From the NCBI RefSeq assembly GCF_018305005.1, contig NZ_JAGQEG010000030.1:1-59810 (forward strand): a stretch of 59,810 nt of DNA, read 5' to 3'. The stretch comes from Collimonas silvisoli (GTDB taxonomy: Bacteria; Pseudomonadota; Gammaproteobacteria; Burkholderiales; Burkholderiaceae_D). Under the pieces are notes generated by a model. It had not been told where the DNA came from. It worked only from the letters and a program-made list of their open reading frames with translations, and ran no database searches. Shown here piece by piece: positions 17,852 to 26,240 of the stretch; the stretch's first letter is position 1; each line of letters begins with the position of its first letter. Position numbers and translations under genes: made by a program.

Positions 17852-19108
17852 TTACCTACTCAATACTTCGCCCAGCTTCTTGTTATTGATGCCAAAACTG
17901 GCGATCACTGCCAGGCCGGCCAGCGCCAAAGCGCCGCCCAGCCACAAGGTGGCGTGGATGCCGTGCGAATCGACCACCACCCCGCCGACGGATGAACCCA
18001 CCGCGATCGCCACCTGAACGATGCTAACGAACAGCGCGGAACCGGCTTCCGGCAAATCAGGCGAGGACAATTGCAGCCAGATGCTGAGGCACAAGGGAAT
18101 AGCGCCGAATGCAACGCCCCACGCCAATATCATGAACACCACCCCGGCCTGGGAAGCGTGCAACAGCGGCAATGCCAGCAGGGAAGCCATGAGTATCGCC
18201 ACCACCACAAACAGCGAAAGTTGCAAGCTACGGCTGACGGTAGTCGAGATCACGAAATTCGAAATGAAACCGACCAAGCCGAAGCCCAGCAATATCGAGG
18301 TGATCGCAGGCAGGCTGAATCCGGCGCTTTGCACCAGGAACGGCGTGACATAGGTGTAGGACGAAAAGTGAGCGCCAAACACCAGCGCCACCATCAGCAA
18401 GCTCTTACGGGTATTAGCGCGCCCCAGCAAGGCGCGCAAATCGGCAAGGCGGATTGCCGCTTTCGACGGCAGCGACGGCAACAGCAATGCTTGCGCAGCC
18501 AGCGCCACCGCAGCCAGCACGCCGGTGGCGACAAACGATGCGCGCCAGGAAGCCAGGGTGCTGATAAATGTCCCGAGCGGCACGCCAATCACCGTGGCGA
18601 AGGTAACGCCGGTCAGTATCATGGCGGTCGCCTTGGCGGCGTGCTCCTCGTGCACCAGCCGCGCAGAAGTCGCCAGCGCCAGCGTCCAGAAACCGCCCAG
18701 TGCCGCGCCCAGCAAAGCCCGTCCCAGCAGCATCGCGCCAAAACCCGGCGCCATCGCCGATACAAGGTTGGACGCCAGCAGCAAGACCGACAAAGCCAGC
18801 AAGATCAGCCGGCGGTTGATGCGCCCCGCCCCCAGCATCAAGGCCGGCGCCGAGATCGCGGCGATGATCCCGGGCGTAGTCACCATCAAACCCGCCGTGC
18901 CGGGCGAAACGCCAAGGTCACGGGCGATTTGCGGCAACAGGCCGACCGGTAGAAACTCGGTTGTCACAAAGGCGAAAGCGCCGGTCGCCACCGCCACTAC
19001 CGACAGCCAGGAACGCAAGGTTGATGGCGCGCTGCTGACGGGAGTGGGTAGATCGAGTAGGCTGTCGTTTTGGGCGCTGACCGTGACCGTAGCCAGATTT
19101 TTTTCCAT
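17852..19108 (-). CDS. MFS exporter (DHA1/arabinose-efflux type)
   Basis: A 418-residue, 12-helix inner-membrane transporter. The AFAFVTTEFLPVGLLPQIARDLGV opening and the RALLGAALGGFWTLAL segment (motif B/C region) place it with the sugar-efflux/DHA1 drug exporter group (YdeA, SotB, NepI-like). A good AGGAG site lies before the ATG. Upstream on the same strand is an Rrf2-family regulator, and the 150-base gap carries two identical palindromic operators, so expression is very probably repressed by that regulator. Substrate is unknown; a toxic or redox-active small molecule would suit the regulator type. Confidence 0.92.
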   Translation of the reverse strand: MEKNLATVTVSAQNDSLLDLPTPVSSAPSTLRSWLSVVAVATGAFAFVTTEFLPVGLLPQIARDLGVSPGTAGLMVTTPGIIAAISAPALMLGAGRINRRLILLALSVLLLASNLVSAMAPGFGAMLLGRALLGAALGGFWTLALATSARLVHEEHAAKATAMILTGVTFATVIGVPLGTFISTLASWRASFVATGVLAAVALAAQALLLPSLPSKAAIRLADLRALLGRANTRKSLLMVALVFGAHFSSYTYVTPFLVQSAGFSLPAITSILLGFGLVGFISNFVISTTVSRSLQLSLFVVVAILMASLLALPLLHASQAGVVFMILAWGVAFGAIPLCLSIWLQLSSPDLPEAGSALFVSIVQVAIAVGSSVGGVVVDSHGIHATLWLGGALALAGLAVIASFGINNKKLGEVLSR

Positions 19109-19146
19109 GTGAAACTCCTGTTCGTTTTACGTCTGATAAGGCCTAA

Positions 19147-19177
19147 CTTAACTGTATTATTTTTTAATACAGTTAAG
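19147..19177. promoter_or_regulatory. Rrf2 operator, proximal copy
   Basis: A perfect inverted repeat with 13-base arms (19147-19159 and 19165-19177). Its core is AACTGTAT-N9-ATACAGTT (19150-19174). It lies 42 bases upstream of the MFS start on the minus strand, overlapping the probable promoter. The same core recurs at 19218-19242 and, with three changes, at the start of the Rrf2 gene. Confidence 0.8.
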
Positions 19178-19214
19178 AATATAAAAATAGGATCAAAAAC
19201 GATCCATCTGCCGA

Positions 19215-19245
19215 ATTAACTGTATTTAATTTCTATACAGTTAAT
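19215..19245. promoter_or_regulatory. Rrf2 operator, distal copy
   Basis: Inverted repeat with 11-base arms (19215-19225 and 19235-19245) and the same core AACTGTAT-N9-ATACAGTT as the proximal copy. The two cores are 68 bases apart, which would allow cooperative binding or looping. Confidence 0.8.
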
Positions 19246-19258
19246 CATAAAAAAACCA

Positions 19259-19702
19259 CTACTTTTTAGTCTTGTCGGCAATCTTGCCGATCTTGTTGAC
19301 TAGCTCAGACAATTTTCTTTCCCTCAGAATCTCCAGCAAGGCGTCTTCCACTTCCGACACCACCGGATCAAGCACCATATCCATGCCGCAGCTGACCGGA
19401 CAACAAAGGTCTTTCGAGCGCGTATTGTGCTTCAGCACCGGCCCCTCCTCCACTGCCTGATAGATCTCGGCCAGGTTGATCGCTGACGCCGGCCGCGCCA
19501 GTTGCACGCCGCCGCCCTTGCCTTCCTTGGTCAGCACCAGCCTGGCCTTGCTCAGCTTGCGCAAAAGTTCTCGCACAAAAACCGGATTGGTATTGACGCT
19601 GGCAGCAATGGCGGTGGAAGGGAAATACACTTCCCCGCCCCTGGTAGCGTACTCGACGCTGACTAATATATGTGCCGCCACGGCAAATCGACTGGACTTC
19701 AT
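19259..19702 (-). CDS. Rrf2-family transcriptional regulator
   Basis: A 147-residue dimeric winged-helix repressor. The DNA-binding domain covers residues 1-65 (RFAVAAHILVSVEY, then FPSTAIAASVNTNPVFVRELLRKLSKARLV, then the wing KGGGVQLAR). A cysteine cluster DLCCPVSCGM near residues 97-106 could serve as a thiol switch or bind an Fe-S cluster, as in NsrR/IscR relatives, though the spacing differs from the classical pattern. The ATG at 19702 is chosen because the conserved MKSSRFAVAAHILV start follows it; an upstream in-frame start at 19738 would add 12 unrelated residues. A third, slightly degenerate operator overlaps this start codon, indicating autoregulation. The MFS gene downstream is the likely target. 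Confidence 0.9.
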   Translation of the reverse strand: MKSSRFAVAAHILVSVEYATRGGEVYFPSTAIAASVNTNPVFVRELLRKLSKARLVLTKEGKGGGVQLARPASAINLAEIYQAVEEGPVLKHNTRSKDLCCPVSCGMDMVLDPVVSEVEDALLEILRERKLSELVNKIGKIADKTKK

Positions 19703-19726
19703 ACTGTCTTTATATTCGATACAGAT
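19702..19726. promoter_or_regulatory. Rrf2 operator, autoregulatory degenerate copy
   Basis: TACTGTCT-N9-ATACAGAT matches 13 of 16 positions of the core found in the two copies upstream of the MFS gene, with the same 9-base spacing. It starts at the Rrf2 start codon and would block early transcription or initiation of the regulator gene. Confidence 0.6.
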
Positions 19727-19876
19727 ACTAGCCGTCAACTAATTTTCTTGCATATGCTTATATACAAGGAGTCGCCCAGGCAATTCGATTGCCATGCCAC
19801 GATGGCGCTGAAAGCGCCGTGTCACAATGCGTGAATCCGTGGAAATCTTATCTGACGCAATATCGATGGAGGTTCA

Positions 19877-20164
19877 ATGCCCAAATACCTGGACAGAGCG
19901 GCTGTGGTCCGTCTGGAAGATTTGCCGAATATCGGCAAGGCCGGCGCTGCCGATTTGCGTTGCATCGGCATTCAGCGCCCGGAACAACTGGTCGGCAAAT
20001 CGCCGCTGCAGATGTATGACGCGCTGTGCGCCAAGACCGGCGCCAGGCACGATCCATGCGTGATCGATGTGTTCATATCGGTGGTGCGTTATATGGAAGG
20101 CGCCGAGCCGCTGCCGTGGTGGTCGTACACGGCAGAGCGCAAGCGCCTGCTCAAGTCAGGCTGA
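19877..20164 (+). CDS. Helix-hairpin-helix (Cdd1-like, PF11731) protein
   Basis: A 95-residue protein of the family named pathogenicity locus/Cdd1. It contains a helix-hairpin-helix motif, LEDLPNIGKAGAADLRCIGI at about residues 13-32, followed by the conserved CVIDVFISVVRYMEG and WWSYTAERKR segments that define the family. Such motifs usually bind DNA without sequence preference; no role is established. The gene has a GGAGG-type ribosome binding site and stands alone, convergent with mmsB. Confidence 0.85.
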   Translation: MPKYLDRAAVVRLEDLPNIGKAGAADLRCIGIQRPEQLVGKSPLQMYDALCAKTGARHDPCVIDVFISVVRYMEGAEPLPWWSYTAERKRLLKSG

Positions 20165-20184
20165 CCGGAAGCGCAAGCGCAAAC

Positions 20185-21078
20185 TTATTCAGCCTTGGCC
20201 AGCAGATTGAAAATACTGGAAAAATCCAGGCCGCCGGCGCCGCTCTTGCTGTGGATGTCGTACAGATTACGCGCCAGCGCCCCCAATGGCACGCTGCTGT
20301 TGGTGGACAAAGAGTTCTCCACCGCCAGCCCCAGATCCTTGAGCATCAGATCGACGCCGAAACCACCGCTGTAACCTTTCGAGGCCGGCGCATTTTCCAT
20401 CACGCCGGGACAAGGGTTATATACCTCCAGCGCCCAGTTGCGGCCCGAACTTTTCGCCATGATTTCCGATAGCACCTTAGGATCCATTCCGTTCGCCATG
20501 CCCAGCCTGATCGCCTCGCAACTGCCGATCATCAGAATCCCCAGCAGCATGTTGTTGCACACCTTGACGGTCTGGCCGCTGCCGTTGTCGCCGGCATGGA
20601 AAATCGCCTTGCCCATCTTTTCGAAATAAGGCTTGGCAAGCGCAAAGCCCTCATCCGAACCGCCAACCATGAAGGTCAGCGTGCCGGCGGCAGCACCGCC
20701 GGTGCCGCCCGAGACCGGCGCATCGAGCATGGTGAAACCTTTATCGCGCGCCGCGGCCGCTACCTTGCGGGCGGCGTCGGGCGCGATGGTCGAGCAATCG
20801 ATCAGCAAGGCGCCCGGCGCCGCCTGCGCCAGTATCCCGGTAGCGCCCAGATAGGCCCCTTCGACATGGCGGCTGGCCGGCAGCATGGTGATGATGACCT
20901 TGGCGGCGCCGAGTGCGGCCGCCAGATCTTCAGTGGTACTGCCGCCGCCGGCAACAAACTGCTCGACACTGGCCGCCACCAGATCATGGCCGCTGACCTG
21001 GCAGCCGGCCTTCACCAAATTCAGCGCCATCGGCAAACCCATGTGGCCGAGGCCGATAAAAACGATTTCGCTAGTCAT
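20185..21078 (-). CDS. mmsB: 3-hydroxyisobutyrate dehydrogenase
   Basis: Oxidises 3-hydroxyisobutyrate to methylmalonate semialdehyde with NAD+ in valine breakdown. The 297-residue protein shows the Rossmann fingerprint FIGLGHMGLPMALNL at the N-terminus, the substrate-binding DAPVSGGTGGAAAGTLT near 120-140 and the catalytic lysine in GQTVKVCNNML near 170. Family relatives (tartronate semialdehyde reductase, other beta-hydroxyacid dehydrogenases) are possible, but the next gene upstream is mmsA, which uses the product, so the valine pathway role is well supported. Confidence 0.95.
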   Translation of the reverse strand: MTSEIVFIGLGHMGLPMALNLVKAGCQVSGHDLVAASVEQFVAGGGSTTEDLAAALGAAKVIITMLPASRHVEGAYLGATGILAQAAPGALLIDCSTIAPDAARKVAAAARDKGFTMLDAPVSGGTGGAAAGTLTFMVGGSDEGFALAKPYFEKMGKAIFHAGDNGSGQTVKVCNNMLLGILMIGSCEAIRLGMANGMDPKVLSEIMAKSSGRNWALEVYNPCPGVMENAPASKGYSGGFGVDLMLKDLGLAVENSLSTNSSVPLGALARNLYDIHSKSGAGGLDFSSIFNLLAKAE

Positions 21079-21113
21079 ATGAAAATCTCCTGTGATCTAT
21101 CTGCAAGCCGGCA

Positions 21114-22625
21114 TCACTTCATGGAAATCGTGGTGTTGATTTCACCGCCATCCGCATCCGGCGCAAACCAGCGCGCTGTCACGGTCTTGGTCTGGGTCCA
21201 GAACTGCACTGCCTGCTTGCCGTTAGGGCCGAGATCGCCCAGCTTGGAAGCACGCGAACCGGTAAAGCTGAAATAAGCCACCGGCACCGGAATCGGCACA
21301 TTGATGCCGACCTGGCCGACGTCGATCTCGTTCTGGAACTTGCGCGCAGCCCAGCCGGAGGAGGTAAAGATCGAGGTGCCGTTGCCGTTCGGATTGGCGT
21401 TGATGAAGGCAATCGCCTCGTCCAGCGTCTCCAGTTCGACCACGCACATGGCGGGGCCGAAAATCTCTTGCGTATAGATATCCATCTTGGCGGTGACGCC
21501 GGAAAAAATCGTCGGGCCGACGAAATTGCCGTCGGGGTAGCCGGCCACCTGGCAATCGCGGCCGTCCAGCAGCAATTGCGCGCCCTGCTCCACACCGGTT
21601 CCGATCAGACGCTCGGTGCGCGCCTTGGCGGCTTTCGACACCATCGGTCCAAGATCTGCCTGGCGATCGCTGCCGGGGCCGATTTTCAGGCCGCGTGAAC
21701 GTTCAACGATTTCCGGCAGCCAGGAGCGCGCCTTGCCCACCAGCAGCACCATCGAGTTCGCCATGCAACGCTGGCCGGCGGCGCCGAAAGCAGCGCCCAG
21801 CAAATTGTTGATGGCTTGATCCTTGTTGGCGTCAGGCAGCACGATGCAATGGTTCTTCGCCCCCATCATGCACTGTGCACGCTTGCCGGCTTCGCTGGCG
21901 CGACGATAGATATGGGTACCGACGTGGGTCGAACCGATGAAGGAAATCGCCTTGATGTCAGGGTGATCGCACAACATGTTGGCCACCTCCGGGCCGCCAT
22001 GCACCACGTTCAATACGCCCGGCGGCAAACCGGCCTGCTGCGCCAGCTCCACCAGGAACAGCGAAGATGAAGGATCCTGCTCGGACGGCTTCAGGATAAA
22101 GGTATTGCCGCAAGCCACCGCCACCGGAAACATGAAGCAAGGCAGCATCACCGGGAAGTTGAACGCCGTAATGCCGGCGCCGACACCCAGCGGTTGATTG
22201 ATGGTGTAGACATCGACCCCGGTGGCGGCATTCTCAGCCAATTCACCCAATTGCAGCGAGGTGATGGAACAGGCATGCTCGACCACTTCCAGGCCGCGCA
22301 TGACTTCGCCCTCGGCATCCGGCAAGGTCTTGCCGTGCTCGCGCGTGATCAGTTCGGCCAACGGTGCGATATTTTCGCGCAGCAGCTGCTGGAACTTGAG
22401 CATGATGCGCATGCGCTGCGCCAGCGAAGTGTTGCGCCAGCTGGCAAACGCCTGCTTGGCGTTGGCTACCGCCTGATCGACTTCGGCCTTGGTGGCGAAC
22501 GGTACGCGCGCCACCACTTCCTGGGTTGCCGGATTAAGGATGTCGCGCCATTCGGTGCTGGTGGATTGGACGGCTTTGCCGCCGATGTATAGGGGAACAT
22601 TAGGGATGTTGGCGGTAGCGGACAT
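21114..22625 (-). CDS. mmsA: CoA-acylating methylmalonate-semialdehyde dehydrogenase
   Basis: Converts methylmalonate semialdehyde to propionyl-CoA, using NAD+ and CoA, in valine (and inositol or thymine) catabolism. The 503-residue protein has the MmsA-type N-terminus ([10 protein letters not shown]), the cofactor segment [17 protein letters not shown], and the active-site cysteine in [11 protein letters not shown] near residue 285. Length is standard. It sits upstream of mmsB on the same strand with 35 bases between them, and downstream of a branched-chain amino acid type binding protein. Confidence 0.96.
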   Translation of the reverse strand: MSATANIPNVPLYIGGKAVQSTSTEWRDILNPATQEVVARVPFATKAEVDQAVANAKQAFASWRNTSLAQRMRIMLKFQQLLRENIAPLAELITREHGKTLPDAEGEVMRGLEVVEHACSITSLQLGELAENAATGVDVYTINQPLGVGAGITAFNFPVMLPCFMFPVAVACGNTFILKPSEQDPSSSLFLVELAQQAGLPPGVLNVVHGGPEVANMLCDHPDIKAISFIGSTHVGTHIYRRASEAGKRAQCMMGAKNHCIVLPDANKDQAINNLLGAAFGAAGQRCMANSMVLLVGKARSWLPEIVERSRGLKIGPGSDRQADLGPMVSKAAKARTERLIGTGVEQGAQLLLDGRDCQVAGYPDGNFVGPTIFSGVTAKMDIYTQEIFGPAMCVVELETLDEAIAFINANPNGNGTSIFTSSGWAARKFQNEIDVGQVGINVPIPVPVAYFSFTGSRASKLGDLGPNGKQAVQFWTQTKTVTARWFAPDADGGEINTTISMK

Positions 22626-22707
22626 GATGACTTCCTCGAACGATTAAAAACAAATTGAAAATAAGTGGTGTTCCCGTCGTAGCACTGAACACCCTGTTGT
22701 GTTTGCC

Positions 22708-23937
22708 TTATTTGACCAAAGGACAGGAAGCATCCATCGGTTTGAAAGCCTGCTGCGCCGGAATCGTCGACTGCAGTTTCAGATAATCCCAAGGGCCTTT
22801 CGATTCGGCCGGCGTTTTAACCTGATACAGATACATGTCATGGATCACCCTGCCGTCCGGACGGATAGCAGCATTGCGCATGACAGCGTCACTGATCGGA
22901 ATTTCGCGCATTTTCTGCGTCACCACTTTCCAGTCGTGCGACTTGCTGGCGGCCGCCGCTTTCAGATAATGGTAGACGCTGGAATAGACGCCGGCGTGCA
23001 CCATGGTCGGCTTGTTGCCCTTGTAGAATGTTTCGAAACGCTTGGAGAAGGCGCGCGTATCGTTATCGAAATCCCAATAGAAACCGTCGGTATAGACCAG
23101 GCCCTGGGCGTCGTTCAGGCCGAGCGCATGCACATCCGACAAGAACACCAGCAACGCCGCCAGCCGCTGGTTCTTGCTGCCGATGCCGAAGGAGCGCGCC
23201 TGCTTGATCGCATTCACGGTGTCCTGGCCGCCATTGGCCAGGCCGATCACCTGCGCCTTCGAACTCTGCGCCTGCAACAGGAACGACGACAGATCGCTGG
23301 CGTTCAATGGGTGGCGGATCGATCCCACCACAGTGCCGCCGAGACGCTTGACGACATCGCCGGCATCTTTCTCCAGCGACTGGCCGAAGGCGTAATCGAC
23401 AGTGACGAAGTACCAGGATTTCTGCCCCATCCTGGTCAATGCGGCAGCGGCTCCGGCGGCTTGCGAATAGGTATCGAACATCCAGTGGAAACCGTTGCTC
23501 GCGCATTCCGCTTTGGTCAGCACGGTGGTCGCCGGGCCGCTGTACATGGCGACGCCGCCCTTGTCGCGAATCAGGCGCTGCACTGCCAGCGCCACCGAGG
23601 AATTGGTCAGGTCGGCGATGGCGTCGACCTTGTCGCGGTCTATCCATTCACGCGCCTTGGAAGCGCCGATGTCAGCCTTGTTTTGGTGATCGGCAGTCAG
23701 CAATTCGATTTTCATACCCCTGCATTCGGCCTTCATGCAATCCTCGATCGCCATCTTGGCCGCCACCACCGAGCCCGGCCCGCCCATCGCCGAATACGGT
23801 CCCGACATATCGGTCAGGATGCCGACCTTGTACACCTCGCCTTCCTGGGCCAGAGCCTGGCTCCCTGCCAGCAAACCCATTAAAGAAAAGATCAAGGCCG
23901 AACTGCGTACAAGCAACTGGTGCTGCTTTGTCAACAT
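22708..23937 (-). CDS. ABC transporter substrate-binding protein, branched-chain amino acid (LivJ) type
   Basis: A 409-residue periplasmic protein. A signal peptide (SSALIFSLMGLLAGSQALAQ) is followed by the mature start VYKVGILTDMSGPYSAMGG typical of the Leu/Ile/Val-binding family; many members bind other hydrophobic or aromatic acids. The ATG at 23937 is supported by AGGAGA 7 bases ahead; the longer open frame adds 44 unrelated residues. No permease or ATPase genes of the Liv type are nearby. Placement next to mmsA/mmsB suggests valine or a related branched compound as ligand, and the divergent LysR gene suggests regulated expression. Confidence 0.92.
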   Translation of the reverse strand: MLTKQHQLLVRSSALIFSLMGLLAGSQALAQEGEVYKVGILTDMSGPYSAMGGPGSVVAAKMAIEDCMKAECRGMKIELLTADHQNKADIGASKAREWIDRDKVDAIADLTNSSVALAVQRLIRDKGGVAMYSGPATTVLTKAECASNGFHWMFDTYSQAAGAAAALTRMGQKSWYFVTVDYAFGQSLEKDAGDVVKRLGGTVVGSIRHPLNASDLSSFLLQAQSSKAQVIGLANGGQDTVNAIKQARSFGIGSKNQRLAALLVFLSDVHALGLNDAQGLVYTDGFYWDFDNDTRAFSKRFETFYKGNKPTMVHAGVYSSVYHYLKAAAASKSHDWKVVTQKMREIPISDAVMRNAAIRPDGRVIHDMYLYQVKTPAESKGPWDYLKLQSTIPAQQAFKPMDASCPLVK

Positions 23938-24020
23938 CGTTGTCTCCTGTTTTTCGGTTCTAGCGGTCGTTGCGGACAGCGAACCGATTTTTATGAAATT
24001 TTCTATAGGGACATTCTGCA

Positions 24021-24078
24021 TGTGCATTATTATTGAAACAATAGACAATAATCCACAATGACTTTGCATTTATGCACA
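24021..24078. promoter_or_regulatory. Nested inverted repeats between LysR and the binding-protein gene
   Basis: An outer pair TGTGCAT (24021-24027) and ATGCACA (24072-24078) encloses an inner pair ATTATTG (24029-24035) and CAATAAT (24046-24052). The location in a divergent LysR intergenic region, close to the LysR start, fits recognition and activation sites. Binding is inferred. Confidence 0.45.
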
Positions 24079-24091
24079 GCAAGGAGGCGCA

Positions 24092-25042
24092 ATGAAATCG
24101 ACGAACGCCATGCTGGATTGGGATAACCTGCGCGTGTTTCTGGAGCTGACGCGCAGCCAGGGCCTGGTTGAAACAGCAAAAAAACTCGGCATCGACCACT
24201 CGACCGTATCGCGCCGCATGCGCCGCTTTGAGGAACAGGTCGGCAGCCAGCTATTCGAGCGCAACAACCAGGGTTACACCCTGACCGCAGAAGGCCATCG
24301 GCTGATCGAATATGCGGAACGGGTCGAAAGCACGGTGTACGCCGCCGCCGAGGAATTGAGCGGCCACAACCGCCTGCTGTCGGGCCAGGTCCGGCTCGGC
24401 GCCACGGAAGGTTTCGGCACTTTCGTGCTGGCGCCGCACCTGGCGCATTTTTGCGCACGGCATCCGCACATCACCGTCGACTTGCTGCCAGTGCCGCGCT
24501 TCGTCAACCTGTCCAAGCGCGAAGCCGACATCGGCGTCACCATCGAACGTCCGCAAAGCGGCAATTACGTAGTCACCAAGCTAACCGATTATTTGCTCAA
24601 GCTGTACGCCACTCCGTCATACCTGGCCAATCACGCGCCGATCAAGACGGTGCAAGATTTGAGCAGCCATGCTTTCATCGGCTATGTCGACGACCTGGTA
24701 TTCAGCGAAGAGCTGCGCTACAAGGAAAATGTCGCGCCAACCGCATTCCGCGCCTTTCGCAGCACCAGCGTGATCGCCCAATACACGGCAGCGCGCAGCG
24801 GCCAGGGGCTGGCGATTCTGCCTTGTTTCCTGGCGCAGCAAAGCGAGGATCTGGTGCCGGTGCTGGATGGCCAGGTCGACATCCAGCGCGCGTTCTGGCT
24901 GGTGGCCGCCACCGAAACCCGCAATGTGGCGCGGGTTGCGGCGCTATGGCGTTACCTGCGCGAAGTGATCGAGCCGAACCGGGCGTTTTTGATGGGAGAG
25001 TCGCGGCAGATGATCTACTCGGATACAATCATCCCGGCTTGA
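24092..25042 (+). CDS. LysR-family transcriptional regulator
   Basis: A 316-residue LysR protein. The helix-turn-helix lies at about residues 10-45 (LRVFLELTRSQGLVETAKKLGIDHSTVSRRMRRFEEQVGSQLF), then the linker helix and a ligand-binding domain with GEATEGFGTFVL-like segments. A very strong AAGGAGG ribosome binding site precedes the ATG. It is divergent from the binding-protein/mmsAB genes and is the likely regulator of that valine-type cluster. Nested inverted repeats lie in the shared intergenic region. Confidence 0.93.
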   Translation: MKSTNAMLDWDNLRVFLELTRSQGLVETAKKLGIDHSTVSRRMRRFEEQVGSQLFERNNQGYTLTAEGHRLIEYAERVESTVYAAAEELSGHNRLLSGQVRLGATEGFGTFVLAPHLAHFCARHPHITVDLLPVPRFVNLSKREADIGVTIERPQSGNYVVTKLTDYLLKLYATPSYLANHAPIKTVQDLSSHAFIGYVDDLVFSEELRYKENVAPTAFRAFRSTSVIAQYTAARSGQGLAILPCFLAQQSEDLVPVLDGQVDIQRAFWLVAATETRNVARVAALWRYLREVIEPNRAFLMGESRQMIYSDTIIPA

Positions 25043-25097
25043 TTTGAGCGCCGCAAACAGACGACAGCCTCCTCCCGAAACCTTGCACCGACTTGCC

Positions 25098-25934
25098 ATG
25101 ATGTTGACCGGACCCGAACTCGCCCATACGCTTGAAGCCGCCGAAGCAACGCATTTGAGCCGGCAAGTTGCCGCATACAGGCAGTTGAGCGGACGCGAAG
25201 AATGCCGCGCCATCGCCATCTGCGGCGGCGTCGCAGCGCTTACCGATCCCGCTTTCGGACGCAAACTCAATCACGTCACAGGGCTCGGCATGGGAGCGCC
25301 GGTGAGCCGCGGCCAACTGGCGCAACTGGAAACAATCTATGCGGCGCAGGGCTTGGAGACGCAATGCGATGTCTGCCCGCATGCCGACAGCAGCACGCTA
25401 ACGGTCCTGGCCGAGCGCGGATACGCCGTCAACGCTTTCAGCAACACCTACGTGAGTCATCTGACGCCGGCCGATAGCTACGCCGCCGCACATAGCGGGA
25501 TCGAGATAATCACCGATAGAGCTTTAGTCACCCCCACATTTGTCAGCAACTCGATTGCCGGATTTTCCGTACAGGCGGTAAGCCGCCCGCCAATTCTGCT
25601 GGAAACGCTGGCGCAGATCGCGCTGCAACGCAGCGATACCTTTCTGTTTGCCGCGACCATAGACGACAAGGTAGCCGGCACCGCCGGCATGAGCCTGATC
25701 GAGACACCGCTGGGACGGCTGGCGCATTTATATATCGCCAGCACGCTGCCGCTTTACAGAGGGCGCGGGATTCAACTTGCGCTTCTGCACGCCAGACTGG
25801 CGGCGGCCCGGGATGCGGGCTGCACACTCGCCAGCGTCACCGCGCGGCCGGCCAACACCAGCGCCCGCAATACCGAGCGCGCCGGCTTTAGCCTGGCTTA
25901 TACCAAGTCGACATTTATCAAGCGCCAGGCTTAA
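25098..25934 (+). CDS. GNAT-family N-acetyltransferase
   Basis: A protein of about 278 residues whose C-terminal half carries the acetyl-CoA-binding GNAT core: AGMSLIETPLGRLAHLYIASTLPLYRGRGIQLALLHARL holds motif A with the Q/R-x-x-G-x-A-like loop YRGRGIQLALL, followed by the motif B segment NTSARNTERAGF. The N-terminal half is a second, degenerate unit. The substrate is unknown. The frame is open from a TTG at 25044, one base after the LysR stop; the ATGs at 25098 and 25101 are more probable, but no good ribosome binding site separates the options. It follows the LysR gene in the same direction. Confidence 0.82.
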   Translation: MMLTGPELAHTLEAAEATHLSRQVAAYRQLSGREECRAIAICGGVAALTDPAFGRKLNHVTGLGMGAPVSRGQLAQLETIYAAQGLETQCDVCPHADSSTLTVLAERGYAVNAFSNTYVSHLTPADSYAAAHSGIEIITDRALVTPTFVSNSIAGFSVQAVSRPPILLETLAQIALQRSDTFLFAATIDDKVAGTAGMSLIETPLGRLAHLYIASTLPLYRGRGIQLALLHARLAAARDAGCTLASVTARPANTSARNTERAGFSLAYTKSTFIKRQA

Positions 25935-26240
25935 GCGGACAGGACATGAAACTTGCCGTTGTACCTCGCGCATCGAAGCGCTTGCCACGCCGCTGCTTCT
26001 TTGGCATGATTGAGCGCATGAATATGCACATGCTCACCGTTTCGAACCGCAGCGGCGTCACCCTCGACGCTGGCGCTGCCCTGTTCGCCGGTTGCGGCAA
26101 GTCCGCCCCCCGCTTTTCCGCCGTCTCCATTATTCGAATTATTCAGGGTCGCTGAGCTGCGGCGGCGCCGGTGCTCGGCGCCCCCTGACTCCGACGCGAC
26201 CTTGGTCGCATCCCTTCGTCTATTCAATGGAGAAACACCC
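25935..26240. other. Intergenic region upstream of the dehydratase gene
   Basis: About 300 bases without a convincing gene. It contains a GC-rich hairpin GGCGCC-N7-GGCGCC (26164-26182) without a following T-run. Short open frames here show no family resemblance. The region presumably holds the dehydratase promoter, but no clear hexamers stand out. Confidence 0.4.
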
